Shown here one piece after another: positions 1 through 8,573 of a DNA stretch of 64,000 nt (position 1 is its first letter; every line of letters starts with the position of its first letter). This DNA comes from Pseudobdellovibrionaceae bacterium (lineage in GTDB: Bacteria; Bdellovibrionota; FAC87; UBA2466; JACKAF01). The notes below the pieces were generated by a model. That model ran no database searches. It was not told where the DNA came from and worked only from the letters and a program-made list of their open reading frames with translations. The stretch spans positions 62,001 through 126,000 of the forward strand of contig JACKAF010000005.1 in the NCBI GenBank assembly GCA_020635235.1, given 5' to 3'. Made by a program: the position numbers and the translations under genes.

Positions 1-138
1 TATCAACTGGACGCGTTCTTGATGGGAGATATAGAAGAAATGATCTCCAGCCTGAACACACATTACGAATCCGAGGCGCTGAAGGCCAACACCTTTGAAA
101 GCGCTCTTTCAGGCATCACCGAAGCCCTGGGGGAATAG
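1..138 (+). CDS. prfA: Peptide chain release factor 1, C-terminal end (partial)
   Basis: The window opens inside an open frame of 45 codons ending in TAG. The peptide (YQLDAFLMGDIEEMI..., ending EALGE) matches the C-terminal tail of RF1, where a short Y-x-L-D-x-F/V-x-x-G-x-I-E-x-hydrophobic segment follows the last domain. RF1 ends translation at UAA and UAG codons by triggering peptidyl-tRNA hydrolysis on the ribosome. The stop codon overlaps the GTG start of prmC by one base. prmC methylates the GGQ glutamine of this factor, so the pairing supports the call. The GGQ domain lies outside the window. Confidence 0.85.
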   Translation, partial: YQLDAFLMGDIEEMISSLNTHYESEALKANTFESALSGITEALGE

Positions 139-1013
139 TGAAATACTCCGATCTGGCGCAGTTGGGCAAAAGACGCCTATCCCGGGCTTCCATCCAGTGT
201 GCCGATCCCATGCTACATATGAAACAGATTATGGAGCACCTGCTTCAAGTGGATGCGGCACGGCTGGCACTCTGGTGGGATGAGGAGATTACGGATCCCG
301 CCTTTTTGGACCGAGTTGAAATTTTTCTGAAACGGCGCGAAGCCGGAGAACCCTTTCAGTATATTGTCGGGGAAGAGTGGTTTTGGCAGTCCCGCTTTGA
401 GGTGGGCCCTGGCGTCTTTATCCCTCGCAAGGAAACTGAGATCCTCGTGGAAACTCTTCTCGAAGAGGTTCCCCAGGATTTTGTGAAAGTGGGGGAACTC
501 GGGGCGGGATCGGGCAACATCGGGATCACGGTGCTACAAGAACGCCCCACCTGGGAGTGGCACGCGTTTGAATTGAATCCGGAGACGATTCCATACACTG
601 AGAAAAACCGGCAGGCCTTGCTCGCCCCCTCTTGCGTGTACCGCCTGCACCCGGGCGATTTTTTTGAGCGGGCCATCGAATACGCTCCCTACGAGGGGAT
701 GGTTTCTAACCCCCCCTATATTAGGGACGAGGAAATGCAAATGCTCCCCCCCGAAGTTCGTAGGGAACCCGAATTGGCCCTTCGGGGCGGCGTCCAAGGC
801 CTCGAACTTATTGAGCGTTGGATCGCGGAGTTGCCCAAATTGTTGCGCCCCTCGGGTTGGTTCATCACGGAGATAGATTTTCGCCAGGCAAGTGCGGTAA
901 AAGACAGGCTCTCCCAGGCTGGATTTACGGAGATTCGAGTGGTGGAGGACTACAGTCACCACCCACGCGTGGTCTTTGCACGGCGTTCAGCGAGCGGAGC
1001 GAAAGGAAAGTAA
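138..1013 (+). CDS. prmC: Release factor glutamine methyltransferase PrmC (HemK)
   Basis: 291 residues from a GTG start that overlaps the prfA stop. PrmC transfers a methyl group from SAM to the GGQ glutamine of RF1 and RF2 in the cytoplasm. Seen directly: a helical N-terminal domain (about residues 1-90), the segment FIPRKETE near residue 95 in place of the usual RPETE, the SAM-binding glycine motif ELGAGSG near 120-126, and the catalytic NPPY motif at 191-194. The length is normal for the family. It is co-directional and contiguous with prfA and murA, so the three probably share a transcript. Confidence 0.95.
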   Translation: MKYSDLAQLGKRRLSRASIQCADPMLHMKQIMEHLLQVDAARLALWWDEEITDPAFLDRVEIFLKRREAGEPFQYIVGEEWFWQSRFEVGPGVFIPRKETEILVETLLEEVPQDFVKVGELGAGSGNIGITVLQERPTWEWHAFELNPETIPYTEKNRQALLAPSCVYRLHPGDFFERAIEYAPYEGMVSNPPYIRDEEMQMLPPEVRREPELALRGGVQGLELIERWIAELPKLLRPSGWFITEIDFRQASAVKDRLSQAGFTEIRVVEDYSHHPRVVFARRSASGAKGK

Positions 1014-2282
1014 ATGGACAAACTGATCATCAAAGGGCCGACCAAGCTAGCCGGTCGCGTGCGTGTGCACGGATCCAAGAATTCAGCTTTGCCTTTGCTT
1101 TTCGGATCTCTGCTTTTTGATAGCCCTGTTCATTACGAAAACGTGCCGAGGCTTTGGGATGTGGAAACCACTCTGCGCCTTTTGGGCAGCATGGGTGTTC
1201 GCACTGAATGGGACAAAGAGGCGGGGCGCATTGCGATCGATCCGACAGTGAGCGATCCCACAGCTTCGTACGAGTGGGTAAGCAAGATGCGGGCGGGGAT
1301 ATTGGCGCTTGGCCCGCTGATCGCGCGTTGCGGGACGGCCAAAGTCAGCTTGCCGGGAGGCTGTGCGATCGGGGCTCGGCCGGTCAATTTCCATCTAATG
1401 GCGATGGAGCGCTTCGGAGCTACGGTGAGCGTGGAAGGCGGGTATATTCTGGCGTCTGTAAAGGATCGTTTGCGTGGCGCAAATATCGATTTTCCCGAAG
1501 TCAGTGTTACCGGTACCGAGAATGTACTTTTTGTTGCCGCTGGGGCGGAGGGAACCACACGCATCCGCAATGCCGCCCGTGAGCCCGAAATTTTGGCGAC
1601 CGGCGAGTTTTTGAAGGCTTGTGGCGCGCGTATTGAGGGATTGGGAACGAGCGAGATCGTGGTGGAAGGCACTAGCTTGCGGGCGCCGCTGTCTCCGGTA
1701 GCCATCCGGCCCGATCGGATTGAGTGTGGCACCTGGATCACGGCCGCTGCGATTACTAAGAGTCCATTGGTTTTGGAGAACTGCCGTGCCGAAGAGATGA
1801 CCTCAGTCTTGTCGGCTTTTCGCGACATGGGTGTTGGCCTAGACATTTCTGAGGATGGGACAACGATAGCGGTCCACCCCGGAGAGCGTCTCTACCCACT
1901 TCGGATCGAGACGGCTCCGTACCCGGGATTCCCCACCGACATGCAGGCGCAGTTTCTCGCGCTGATGTGCTTGGCGGAAGGGACAAGCCAAATCGTGGAA
2001 AATATTTTTGAGAACCGCTTTATGCACGTTGCGGAACTGCGTCGCTTAGGGGCGAAGATTCGGGTGCGCCAGAATACCGCGACTGTTCTGGGACCTTGCC
2101 GTTTGGTTGCCGCTCCCCTGATGGCTACAGATCTTCGCGCGAGTGCCTCTTTGGTACTTGCCGCGCTGGCCGCCGAGGGGGAAACTACAATCCGCCGCAT
2201 CTACCATCTGGATCGCGGCTATGCACGCTTGGATCGAAGTCTGCGTGAACTCGGTGCAGACGTCCGTCGGGAAACCGAATAA
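1014..2282 (+). CDS. murA: UDP-N-acetylglucosamine 1-carboxyvinyltransferase MurA
   Basis: 422 residues, the usual MurA length. The enzyme moves enolpyruvate from PEP to UDP-GlcNAc, the first committed step of peptidoglycan synthesis in the cytoplasm. The EPSP-synthase fold is recognisable. GSKN at residues 20-23 supplies the substrate-binding Lys and Asn, and the flexible loop GGCAIGARPV near 115-124 contains the PEP-binding cysteine (Cys117), so a fosfomycin-type target residue is present. The ATG directly follows the prmC stop (TAA ATG), which implies translational coupling. The prfA-prmC-murA order is common in several bacterial phyla. Confidence 0.97.
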   Translation: MDKLIIKGPTKLAGRVRVHGSKNSALPLLFGSLLFDSPVHYENVPRLWDVETTLRLLGSMGVRTEWDKEAGRIAIDPTVSDPTASYEWVSKMRAGILALGPLIARCGTAKVSLPGGCAIGARPVNFHLMAMERFGATVSVEGGYILASVKDRLRGANIDFPEVSVTGTENVLFVAAGAEGTTRIRNAAREPEILATGEFLKACGARIEGLGTSEIVVEGTSLRAPLSPVAIRPDRIECGTWITAAAITKSPLVLENCRAEEMTSVLSAFRDMGVGLDISEDGTTIAVHPGERLYPLRIETAPYPGFPTDMQAQFLALMCLAEGTSQIVENIFENRFMHVAELRRLGAKIRVRQNTATVLGPCRLVAAPLMATDLRASASLVLAALAAEGETTIRRIYHLDRGYARLDRSLRELGADVRRETE

Positions 2283-2366
2283 AGACGCCAGTTAACGCGG
2301 CGTGGTTAGCAAAGCGATCGCGTGCTTACTAACATGAGTCGTTCAAGCAACTTGAAAGGGGACTCG

Positions 2367-2987
2367 ATGTTTCAAAAGCTTTTTGCGTTCTTACTAGCTG
2401 CCATGGTGAGTGTTTCGGGAATCGCCGGAGATATTCCGGGGGGCCAAGTGCGCGACGCAGAAGGCCTGATGCCGAACACCTTTGAAGTGATGTTGAGTCC
2501 GGAAGTTGTTTTTCAGAACGGTGGCATCTACCTCAATTCGGAGTTGCGTTACCAAGCGAGTGAAGATGTGGGCGTGGGCTTTGGCTTTGGCTCAGGCGAA
2601 ATGGGCTACAACTTCGGTGGCTACGGCGTTTGGTACATCATCCCGGATCTTCAATCTCAGCCAGCGGTCTCCCTACTCGGAGGCATGTACTTTAACAGTC
2701 TCAAGCTGGAAAATTACTTTGTTTTGCGTTTCTCTCCGACCGTCAGCAAGCGTTTTGTGATGGGCTGGGGAAACCTTACTCCGTACTGGGCGATGCAGTT
2801 TTCTCCGTCGTTTAGTTTCGGTGCCGCGCCGAATGTTTTCTCAATCCGCACGGTGATGGGAAGTCAGGTAAATGTGCACGCACTGGGTGGACTCCGCCTG
2901 TGGCTTGAATTCGGTTTGGGTATCGTAAACGGACTGAACGAATTCGCTTTGGGGATTTCCTACCCGTTCTCCGGTCTCAACGGATAA
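2367..2987 (+). CDS. Small outer-membrane beta-barrel protein, unknown function
   Basis: 206 residues from the ATG at 2367, chosen over an upstream GTG at 2322 because GAAAGGGG lies at proper spacing before it and the protein then opens with a clean signal peptide (MFQKLFAFLLAAMVSVSGIA). The mature part is rich in Gly, Tyr, Phe and alternating hydrophobic residues, with a long glycine/tyrosine-rich stretch (GVGFGFGSGEMGYNFGGYG) typical of beta-barrel strands. I do not recognise a specific family. It follows murA by 84 bases. It ends two bases before the convergent class A PBP gene, leaving no room for a separate terminator. Confidence 0.7.
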   Translation: MFQKLFAFLLAAMVSVSGIAGDIPGGQVRDAEGLMPNTFEVMLSPEVVFQNGGIYLNSELRYQASEDVGVGFGFGSGEMGYNFGGYGVWYIIPDLQSQPAVSLLGGMYFNSLKLENYFVLRFSPTVSKRFVMGWGNLTPYWAMQFSPSFSFGAAPNVFSIRTVMGSQVNVHALGGLRLWLEFGLGIVNGLNEFALGISYPFSGLNG

Positions 2988-2989
2988 GT

Positions 2990-5191
2990 CTAAAAACGGA
3001 AGGCCGTTCCGCGCAACGACGGCGCCGCGGCCTTCATGAATTGCACCCAGATGGGAAGTGCGGCCACGCTACCCGGGTAACCCATGTTGGTATCGACGTC
3101 GTAGCCGATCCAAACGAGCACCAGAATATCGGGAGAGAAGCCGACAAACCAGGCATCTTTGTAGTCGTTTGTAGTGCCTGTTTTGCCTGCAAAGTTGCTC
3201 AAATCCAGGCCGCTTCGCTGGGCGGAGGTAGCCGTCCCGTCGGTAAAAACTCCCTGAAGAATCTTTACCGTTTCGTAAGTAGCCCGCCCGTCCAATTTCC
3301 TATCCTCCACCATTTTGGCATCCTGAATGAGATTTCCGGTTTCGTCGTAGACCTTTGTGTAGGATCTCAACACGCAGCGGTTTCCTAAGCGGGCCAAAGT
3401 TGTATAGGCCTGGGCGAGTTCAAAAGGGGTGACTTCGGCGCTCCCAAGCGCAATCGACGGTACTTTGGGGATTTCGGATTCTATCCCTGCGCGTTTCATC
3501 GTGTCCACGATGGGAGGGATTCCCACCATCTGCGCCAGTCGGGCGGTGGGGACGTTCATGGATTTTTGCAAAGCTTCCTGAAGCGTAACTTCACCGCGAA
3601 ATTCCTTTTCATAGTTTTGAGGTTCCCATTCTTGGCGATCGTACTTCCACACAAAGGGGCTATCATCGAGCATCGTCGTCGGCGTAATGGATTGTCCCTT
3701 CGGTGGGGAATCAAAGGCGGTCAGGTAGACGAAGGGCTTGAACAGAGATCCGGGCTGCCGTTTTCCCTGTAATACCCTGTTAAACGGGGCTTCCCGGAAA
3801 TTTCGTCCGCCTTGCAAGGCAAGCACGGAGCAGCTTGGGACATCGATAGCCACCAGTGCCCCCTGAAGCAGCTTTCCATCCTTCTTATTTAGGGCCAGAT
3901 CTTTATAATATTCTTCCATCCGATCAATGTGTGCGGAGAGCGCATTCGCCGCTTTGGATTGAAGGTAAGGATTGAGTGTTACATAGATGGTGAGCGAATC
4001 AGAATCCAGCCGCGACTTCACATTTTCAGGAAGATCGAGCATCACCAGTTCCATGAAATACGCGGCATCGTCCAGCTCGCGCGCGGCGGACGCCACTCCC
4101 AGGGGCTCTCGGATCGCTTTGGCGTACTCCGACGGTAAGATAAAATCGGCCTCAAGCATCTGCTTGAGTACCAGGTTTCTGCGGTCCATCACTCCGGTCG
4201 GATTCTTATGGGGATTATAGATCGCGGGCCCTTTGATGACGGAGGCCAGCGTAGCGCTTTGAGCAAGTGTGAGATCAAAAATGGAGCGATTGAAGTAGTA
4301 TTGCGCCGCTTCCGATACGCCGTGGATCTCATGTGTGTTCCACTGCCCTAAGTATACCTCATTCAGGTACGCTTCCAGAATGTCCTCTTTTTCGTGCCTT
4401 GCCTCGGCGACAAAAGCGTACAAGGCTTCTTTTAGTTTTCGGGTGATCACCTTTTCGCGGGAGAAGAAAAGGTTCTTCATGAGCTGTTGTGTGATGGTGC
4501 TTCCGCCTTGCACCCACTTCATCGCCACGAGATCCGTCCAAAGAGCTCTCAAAGTTCCACGCAGACTGACTCCCATGTGATCCAGAAAATGTTGATCCTC
4601 TATCGCGATAAAAGCCAAACGAACAGAAACGGGGATGTCAGAAAGCGCTACGGAATGTTGATTTCGAAGACGGCCTGCAAAGAAATGTCCCAAGCGTTTG
4701 GGTGGGTGAGCAAAACGATCCAGGCGCTGCTGGTCGGCCTGAGAATAGATTTCGGATAGCGTGAGCTCCTGGCCCTCGACGTCGAATCGCACGCGTACCA
4801 CTCGTTTTCCCAGAGGGTAACCGGAGCCGGAAAAGTTACCGCGGTGAAGGGTGAGCAGCCACGTAGATCCCGAGCGGTTTTCCCAAACATAGGAATTTGT
4901 GACGAGCTCACTCAGGTCGTCCTTTTTAATATAGCCGGTATCCAGTAGCAGCTTCTCCAATGCTTCCAGTGAAGTTTTCTGACCGACTACGAATTCCGGG
5001 TAAACTGCGTAAAAGGTCGAGGAGCGCGCGGATTTCAGCTGGTCGATCCTCTGATCAATTTCCACACTCACTAAGTTGACGTAGACGACGAGTAGCACAG
5101 CGCTCAAGGCCGCCACACCCAGTCCAAAAATGGCGGTTAAACCGAGGAAGCGAAGGATTTTGGAGCCGGTTTTTGCGGATTCTTTCTTCAT
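2990..5191 (-). CDS. Class A penicillin-binding protein (PBP1B-like glycosyltransferase/transpeptidase)
   Basis: 733 residues. One N-terminal membrane anchor (about 13-42) is followed by a UB2H-like linker region (about 60-150), then a GT51 glycosyltransferase domain with catalytic Glu198 in IEDQHF and the motif GGSTITQQLMKN near 229-240. The transpeptidase domain has SLFK (Ser482 acyl-enzyme, Lys485), SMN at 544-546 and KTGT at 670-673. All catalytic motifs are intact. It polymerises glycan strands from lipid II and crosslinks them in the periplasm. The linker plus GT51 arrangement resembles PBP1B more than PBP1A. It is divergent from the DUF507 pair, with 37 bases between the start codons, and convergent with the outer-membrane protein gene. 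Confidence 0.95.
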   Translation of the reverse strand: MKKESAKTGSKILRFLGLTAIFGLGVAALSAVLLVVYVNLVSVEIDQRIDQLKSARSSTFYAVYPEFVVGQKTSLEALEKLLLDTGYIKKDDLSELVTNSYVWENRSGSTWLLTLHRGNFSGSGYPLGKRVVRVRFDVEGQELTLSEIYSQADQQRLDRFAHPPKRLGHFFAGRLRNQHSVALSDIPVSVRLAFIAIEDQHFLDHMGVSLRGTLRALWTDLVAMKWVQGGSTITQQLMKNLFFSREKVITRKLKEALYAFVAEARHEKEDILEAYLNEVYLGQWNTHEIHGVSEAAQYYFNRSIFDLTLAQSATLASVIKGPAIYNPHKNPTGVMDRRNLVLKQMLEADFILPSEYAKAIREPLGVASAARELDDAAYFMELVMLDLPENVKSRLDSDSLTIYVTLNPYLQSKAANALSAHIDRMEEYYKDLALNKKDGKLLQGALVAIDVPSCSVLALQGGRNFREAPFNRVLQGKRQPGSLFKPFVYLTAFDSPPKGQSITPTTMLDDSPFVWKYDRQEWEPQNYEKEFRGEVTLQEALQKSMNVPTARLAQMVGIPPIVDTMKRAGIESEIPKVPSIALGSAEVTPFELAQAYTTLARLGNRCVLRSYTKVYDETGNLIQDAKMVEDRKLDGRATYETVKILQGVFTDGTATSAQRSGLDLSNFAGKTGTTNDYKDAWFVGFSPDILVLVWIGYDVDTNMGYPGSVAALPIWVQFMKAAAPSLRGTAFRF

Positions 5192-5228
5192 TGAAAGCTA
5201 TGTCTCCCTTGGGGTAGTCTCGGCATCA

Positions 5229-5507
5229 ATGCGACTAAAGCCTGCACAAGTAAAGCTGATTTGCCAAAAGCTGCTGCTGACATTGCGATCCAAACAGCTC
5301 ATCGTCTTGAAGACGGGCGAAGCTGAGATTTTATCAAAGATGGAAGAGATCTTCGTGAAAGATCTTAAAGTTGAAGATGAAATCAATGCCGAGGCCGAAC
5401 GCCTGTTGGAGCAAGTGGCGGCACAGTCCGGTGGCAATATTGACAGGGAAAAGATGTTTAACCTGATCAAGCGTGAACTTGTTAAAAAACGCAATGCGGT
5501 GATCTGA
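5229..5507 (+). CDS. DUF507 family protein (first of a tandem pair)
   Basis: 92 residues from the ATG at 5229 (MRLKPAQVKLICQKLL). An open frame continues upstream into the PBP gene on the other strand, but homology-like sequence begins at this Met. The protein is small, charged and helical, with a central MEEIFVKDLKVEDEINAEAERLLEQ segment typical of DUF507. The family has no firmly assigned function. The start of the second copy lies two bases after this stop, so the two are surely co-translated. Tandem DUF507 pairs are a recurrent arrangement in deltaproteobacterial relatives. Confidence 0.8.
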   Translation: MRLKPAQVKLICQKLLLTLRSKQLIVLKTGEAEILSKMEEIFVKDLKVEDEINAEAERLLEQVAAQSGGNIDREKMFNLIKRELVKKRNAVI

Positions 5508-5508
5508 C

Positions 5509-5778
5509 GTGATATCCGACGAAAAAGTGATGCACATCGTGAATTTAGTCATCGACGGTCTCGAAAAAGGGCGGATGGTCGAGTACCCAGACAAAGGCGC
5601 CACCTTGCGCGAAGCGAAGCGGATTTGTGTCCAATTTGTCTCCCAGCTGGGGTCTTGCGGGGAGCGAGCGCGACAACGTATTGCGTCAATGAAAAACCCG
5701 CCGCCTGAATTCTCGGCGCAGTGGGACAATCTCTACCAGAAATACTACGAGGAAGAACTGCGGAAGGTCGGGGGTTAG
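5509..5778 (+). CDS. DUF507 family protein (second of a tandem pair)
   Basis: 89 residues from a GTG start. It carries the same small helical fold type as the upstream copy (opening MISDEKVMHIVNLVIDGLEKG), but the two sequences are clearly diverged, so this is an old duplication or a heteromeric pair rather than a recent repeat. Function is unknown. The downstream gap of 67 bases before the porin-like gene holds no obvious hairpin. Residues near the C terminus are acidic and aromatic (WDNLYQKYYEEEL). Confidence 0.75.
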   Translation: MISDEKVMHIVNLVIDGLEKGRMVEYPDKGATLREAKRICVQFVSQLGSCGERARQRIASMKNPPPEFSAQWDNLYQKYYEEELRKVGG

Positions 5779-5845
5779 CCTTCAATTTGGCATTCCGCAG
5801 AATGCTCCTTGCAGGTGAGGACGCTTTCATCTAGGTTATGCCATT

Positions 5846-7249
5846 ATGTCTAAGACCTTATGTATATTAGGGCTTGTCGCCCAAGGGATTTGTACTAGCG
5901 TTTTGGCCGTCTCGATGAACTTCGGGGGCCATTTCCGAGCGGAGACCGCTTACTACGGCTCGCTTGGCCTTGGTGTGACTGGGGTTTCCGGAGCAGAAAA
6001 GACCTACCTATCTGGGCGGGCGCTCCTGGATCCGACCCTCGTAATCGATGACCACTTCAGTCTCTATTCCCAGTGGAACGTATTGGCCACGGCCAGCGCT
6101 GCGGGATCCGCGCTCACGACGCCGCCGGCGACGGTTGGCTTGGTGGCGGGGCAGGGCGGCTATGTTTTTGGTGATCAGAGCGCTACGGGCCTGATTTTGA
6201 ACCGAGTCTGGTTGGAATGGACCTCGGACTTCGGCGTTCTGCGGCTCGGCCGCATGCCGGTCGCGTGGGGCTACGGCTTGCTCTACGACGGTGGCAACCA
6301 GGTGTGGGACAACTGGCAGACCACCTACGATCGCTTCGAATATCGCCTTCATTTGGGACATGTTATCGGTGGGATTGCTTATTCAAAGCCCAGGAAGAGT
6401 TCTGTCATCGCCGGTACGAACGATCAGGATTTCTACTCCATTTACATAAAGTACGATAACCCGGAACTCGAGGTCGAGGCCGGTATCATGTACGAAAAAC
6501 AAGCGCGTACTTCCGGTCAGCAGGCAGAACTGCTGAACGACACACGGGCAACGACGGGTGTGGATCGTGCGCTTCAACTTGGTTTGGCGCCTGGCCGCCG
6601 GACTCCGTACCCTTTGAACAACAACTTGGTTGATGTGTACGTCAAAAAGACGCTTCGTTATTTCACGTTTGGTGGTGAAATTGCGTGGATCGGCGGTAGT
6701 GCGGCCGACTTCGACAATAACGCGAACGCCGATACACTCAATGCCTTTGCCTTCATGGTAAATGCGGCCTACGAACGCCACATGCTAAAAGCCTTTGTGG
6801 ATTTTGTTTGGGCAAGCGGTGACTCCAACGTCAATGACGGCAGCATGAACGGCTTCATCCTTATGCACCGCAACCGGCACCCAGGTTTGATTATGGGCCG
6901 CGAGCTGATGGGAGCGTCCCATGGAAATACCGTCGGACTTGGTAGCTTGTTCGCTTATAGCAACAGCCAAAATAGTTTCTCTGGGGCCTACTATCTGCGT
7001 CCTGGTATCCGTTTCGATTGGTCCCAAGATTGGTCGACCGGTCTTGAACTAATTTGGGCGCGCAAGGCGGCAGTGGCCGCTGGCGAAGCGGCCGATCTCG
7101 GATTCGAAGTGGATCTGGGAGTCGAACACACCGTGTACCAGAATTGCTTCCTCGGCGCGAACGCGGGTATACTTTTTGCTGGTTCCGGTCTTAGCGGCAG
7201 TAACCGCAACCCGGTTGCCGTTCGAGCCCATTTGGGAGTGACCTTCTAA
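5846..7249 (+). CDS. Porin-like outer-membrane beta-barrel protein
   Basis: 467 residues with an N-terminal signal peptide (hydrophobic residues about 4-21, cleavage near LAVS). The mature sequence alternates aromatic and polar residues throughout, includes LRLGRMPVAWGYGLLYDGG, and ends in ...HLGVTF. A terminal Phe is the usual Bam-recognised end of outer-membrane barrels. It probably forms a 16- to 18-strand barrel with a channel or adhesive role. No substrate can be inferred. The TPR protein starts 16 bases downstream, so the two likely form one operon. Confidence 0.75.
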   Translation: MSKTLCILGLVAQGICTSVLAVSMNFGGHFRAETAYYGSLGLGVTGVSGAEKTYLSGRALLDPTLVIDDHFSLYSQWNVLATASAAGSALTTPPATVGLVAGQGGYVFGDQSATGLILNRVWLEWTSDFGVLRLGRMPVAWGYGLLYDGGNQVWDNWQTTYDRFEYRLHLGHVIGGIAYSKPRKSSVIAGTNDQDFYSIYIKYDNPELEVEAGIMYEKQARTSGQQAELLNDTRATTGVDRALQLGLAPGRRTPYPLNNNLVDVYVKKTLRYFTFGGEIAWIGGSAADFDNNANADTLNAFAFMVNAAYERHMLKAFVDFVWASGDSNVNDGSMNGFILMHRNRHPGLIMGRELMGASHGNTVGLGSLFAYSNSQNSFSGAYYLRPGIRFDWSQDWSTGLELIWARKAAVAAGEAADLGFEVDLGVEHTVYQNCFLGANAGILFAGSGLSGSNRNPVAVRAHLGVTF

Positions 7250-7265
7250 ACTATTCGAGCACCCG

Positions 7266-8201
7266 ATGCGAATCTGGGGAGCCATTCTTCTTCTAACGCA
7301 TTTCCTTGGCAGTCCCGCTGGAGCTGCGCCCGCCTCTTCCGAAGCCGCCGAGTATTATTTTCGCAATCAGGACTACCGCAAGTCTTTGGCCCTCTGGGGG
7401 GAATTTCTTCAAAGCCAACCCGACAATGTGGGTGGCGTTTTACGCGTGGGCGAGCTGACTCTGTTATTGGAGGGCCGACCCAGTTTGGACGAGTTTATCT
7501 CTCGACAGGTTGCGCCGCGAGTCCGTAGCTTTTCGCCCGAGCAATTCCACCAGCTCAACGAGGGCCTCGAGCGCCTTCAATCGCGATTCCTAACGGACAA
7601 GGGGCAGGCCCGGTACCTGCAGTCTCTGGAGCATTTCAAAGTGCACGATTGCAAGGAAGCTTTGGTTTTGCTCGACGAGGCGGTATCGCTTGAAAAAGGA
7701 AACTTGCGCGCTCTACAGCTAAAAGCCTCTTGCGAAGCGGCGCTGGAACTTTGGGAAAAGCGCTTTTCCACGTTAAAGCGGGCCGCTCGAAGTAATCCGT
7801 TGCAACCTGAAGTACAGCAGCGTCTTTTTGAGAGCTATGTGTACTTTGGGGAGTATGGGCGTTTGATCGCTGAACTCCAGGGGGTTTCGGCAAAACAGCT
7901 GAGCCCTCGTGAACGTACGGCCTGGGCAGTGGCGTTGTGGAACGAGAAAAAGAACGATTCGGCATGGAGGGTGGTGCGTGGTTTGCTTAGTGAGCCGGGC
8001 TCCCCTAAGCACCCGGTGTTGTACTTCTTGGCGGGCGATCTGCTCAGCGATAGCACCCGCGAGCAAGCAAGCCGTTATTTCAAAACCTTTCTCGCCCGGG
8101 CGGCGGATCCCGGCGAAATCCTGATCGACGGGCTTGACCCCTACCACACGGAGCGCTTTTTGCCTCTTGCGCAGAAGTTTCTAGGCGAAAAAACCCTGTA
8201 G
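7266..8201 (+). CDS. Exported TPR-repeat protein
   Basis: 311 residues with a signal peptide (MRIWGAILLLTHFLGSPAGA, cleavage near GAAPA). Helix-turn-helix repeats resembling TPRs occupy about residues 26-60, 120-170 and 170-290 (for example EAAEYYFRNQDYRKSLALWGEFL and HDCKEALVLLDEAVSLEKGNLRALQLKASC). Such periplasmic TPR proteins act as scaffolds for envelope complexes. It sits directly behind the porin-like gene and may assist it. No enzymatic motif is visible. The final 30 residues are less repeat-like. Confidence 0.7.
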   Translation: MRIWGAILLLTHFLGSPAGAAPASSEAAEYYFRNQDYRKSLALWGEFLQSQPDNVGGVLRVGELTLLLEGRPSLDEFISRQVAPRVRSFSPEQFHQLNEGLERLQSRFLTDKGQARYLQSLEHFKVHDCKEALVLLDEAVSLEKGNLRALQLKASCEAALELWEKRFSTLKRAARSNPLQPEVQQRLFESYVYFGEYGRLIAELQGVSAKQLSPRERTAWAVALWNEKKNDSAWRVVRGLLSEPGSPKHPVLYFLAGDLLSDSTREQASRYFKTFLARAADPGEILIDGLDPYHTERFLPLAQKFLGEKTL

Positions 8202-8573
8202 CTATCGCCCTCCAGTTGAATACGCGGGCAGTGACATTCTTCGCTGTCGTGTGCAAACAAAACGCTAGAGCTTATTCCCAAGATTTTTAATGGCTTAGGA
8301 GGGCTTTGCGCCTGACGTACAGTGCTTAAACGCGAGCGATGCGAACGGCGCCGCTTTGTATACTCCTCGCCTACAGATAATTGACTGATATCAGTAAACT
8401 TTCCCCAACTCGGCAGTCTGGCTGTCCTTTTGCAATTGCATGAACGCGGAGTGGTTCGCCTGTCGTGGGTGCCTTACTCTGGTATTTCCGGTTCAAGTCG
8501 CTTTCTGTTCTCGATGCAGCGGAAGTTGAAGTGGAAGTTACGTAAGCGGATGTGAAAGAGGAAGTGGATACAG
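8202..8573 (+). other. Gene-free stretch of 372 bases
   Basis: No open frame here has a convincing start or protein character. A 12-base perfect palindrome (ACTGATATCAGT) lies at 8384-8395, and the last 55 bases carry repeated GGAAGT/TGAAGT hexamers on the plus strand just before the lipoprotein gene. The segment probably holds the end of the porin/TPR transcript and the promoter of the lipoprotein gene, but no convincing -35/-10 pair or terminator was found. Confidence 0.4.

Noticed and set aside
1133..1846. Open frame of 237 codons opposite murA
   Set aside because: It lies entirely inside murA and has no recognisable protein character.
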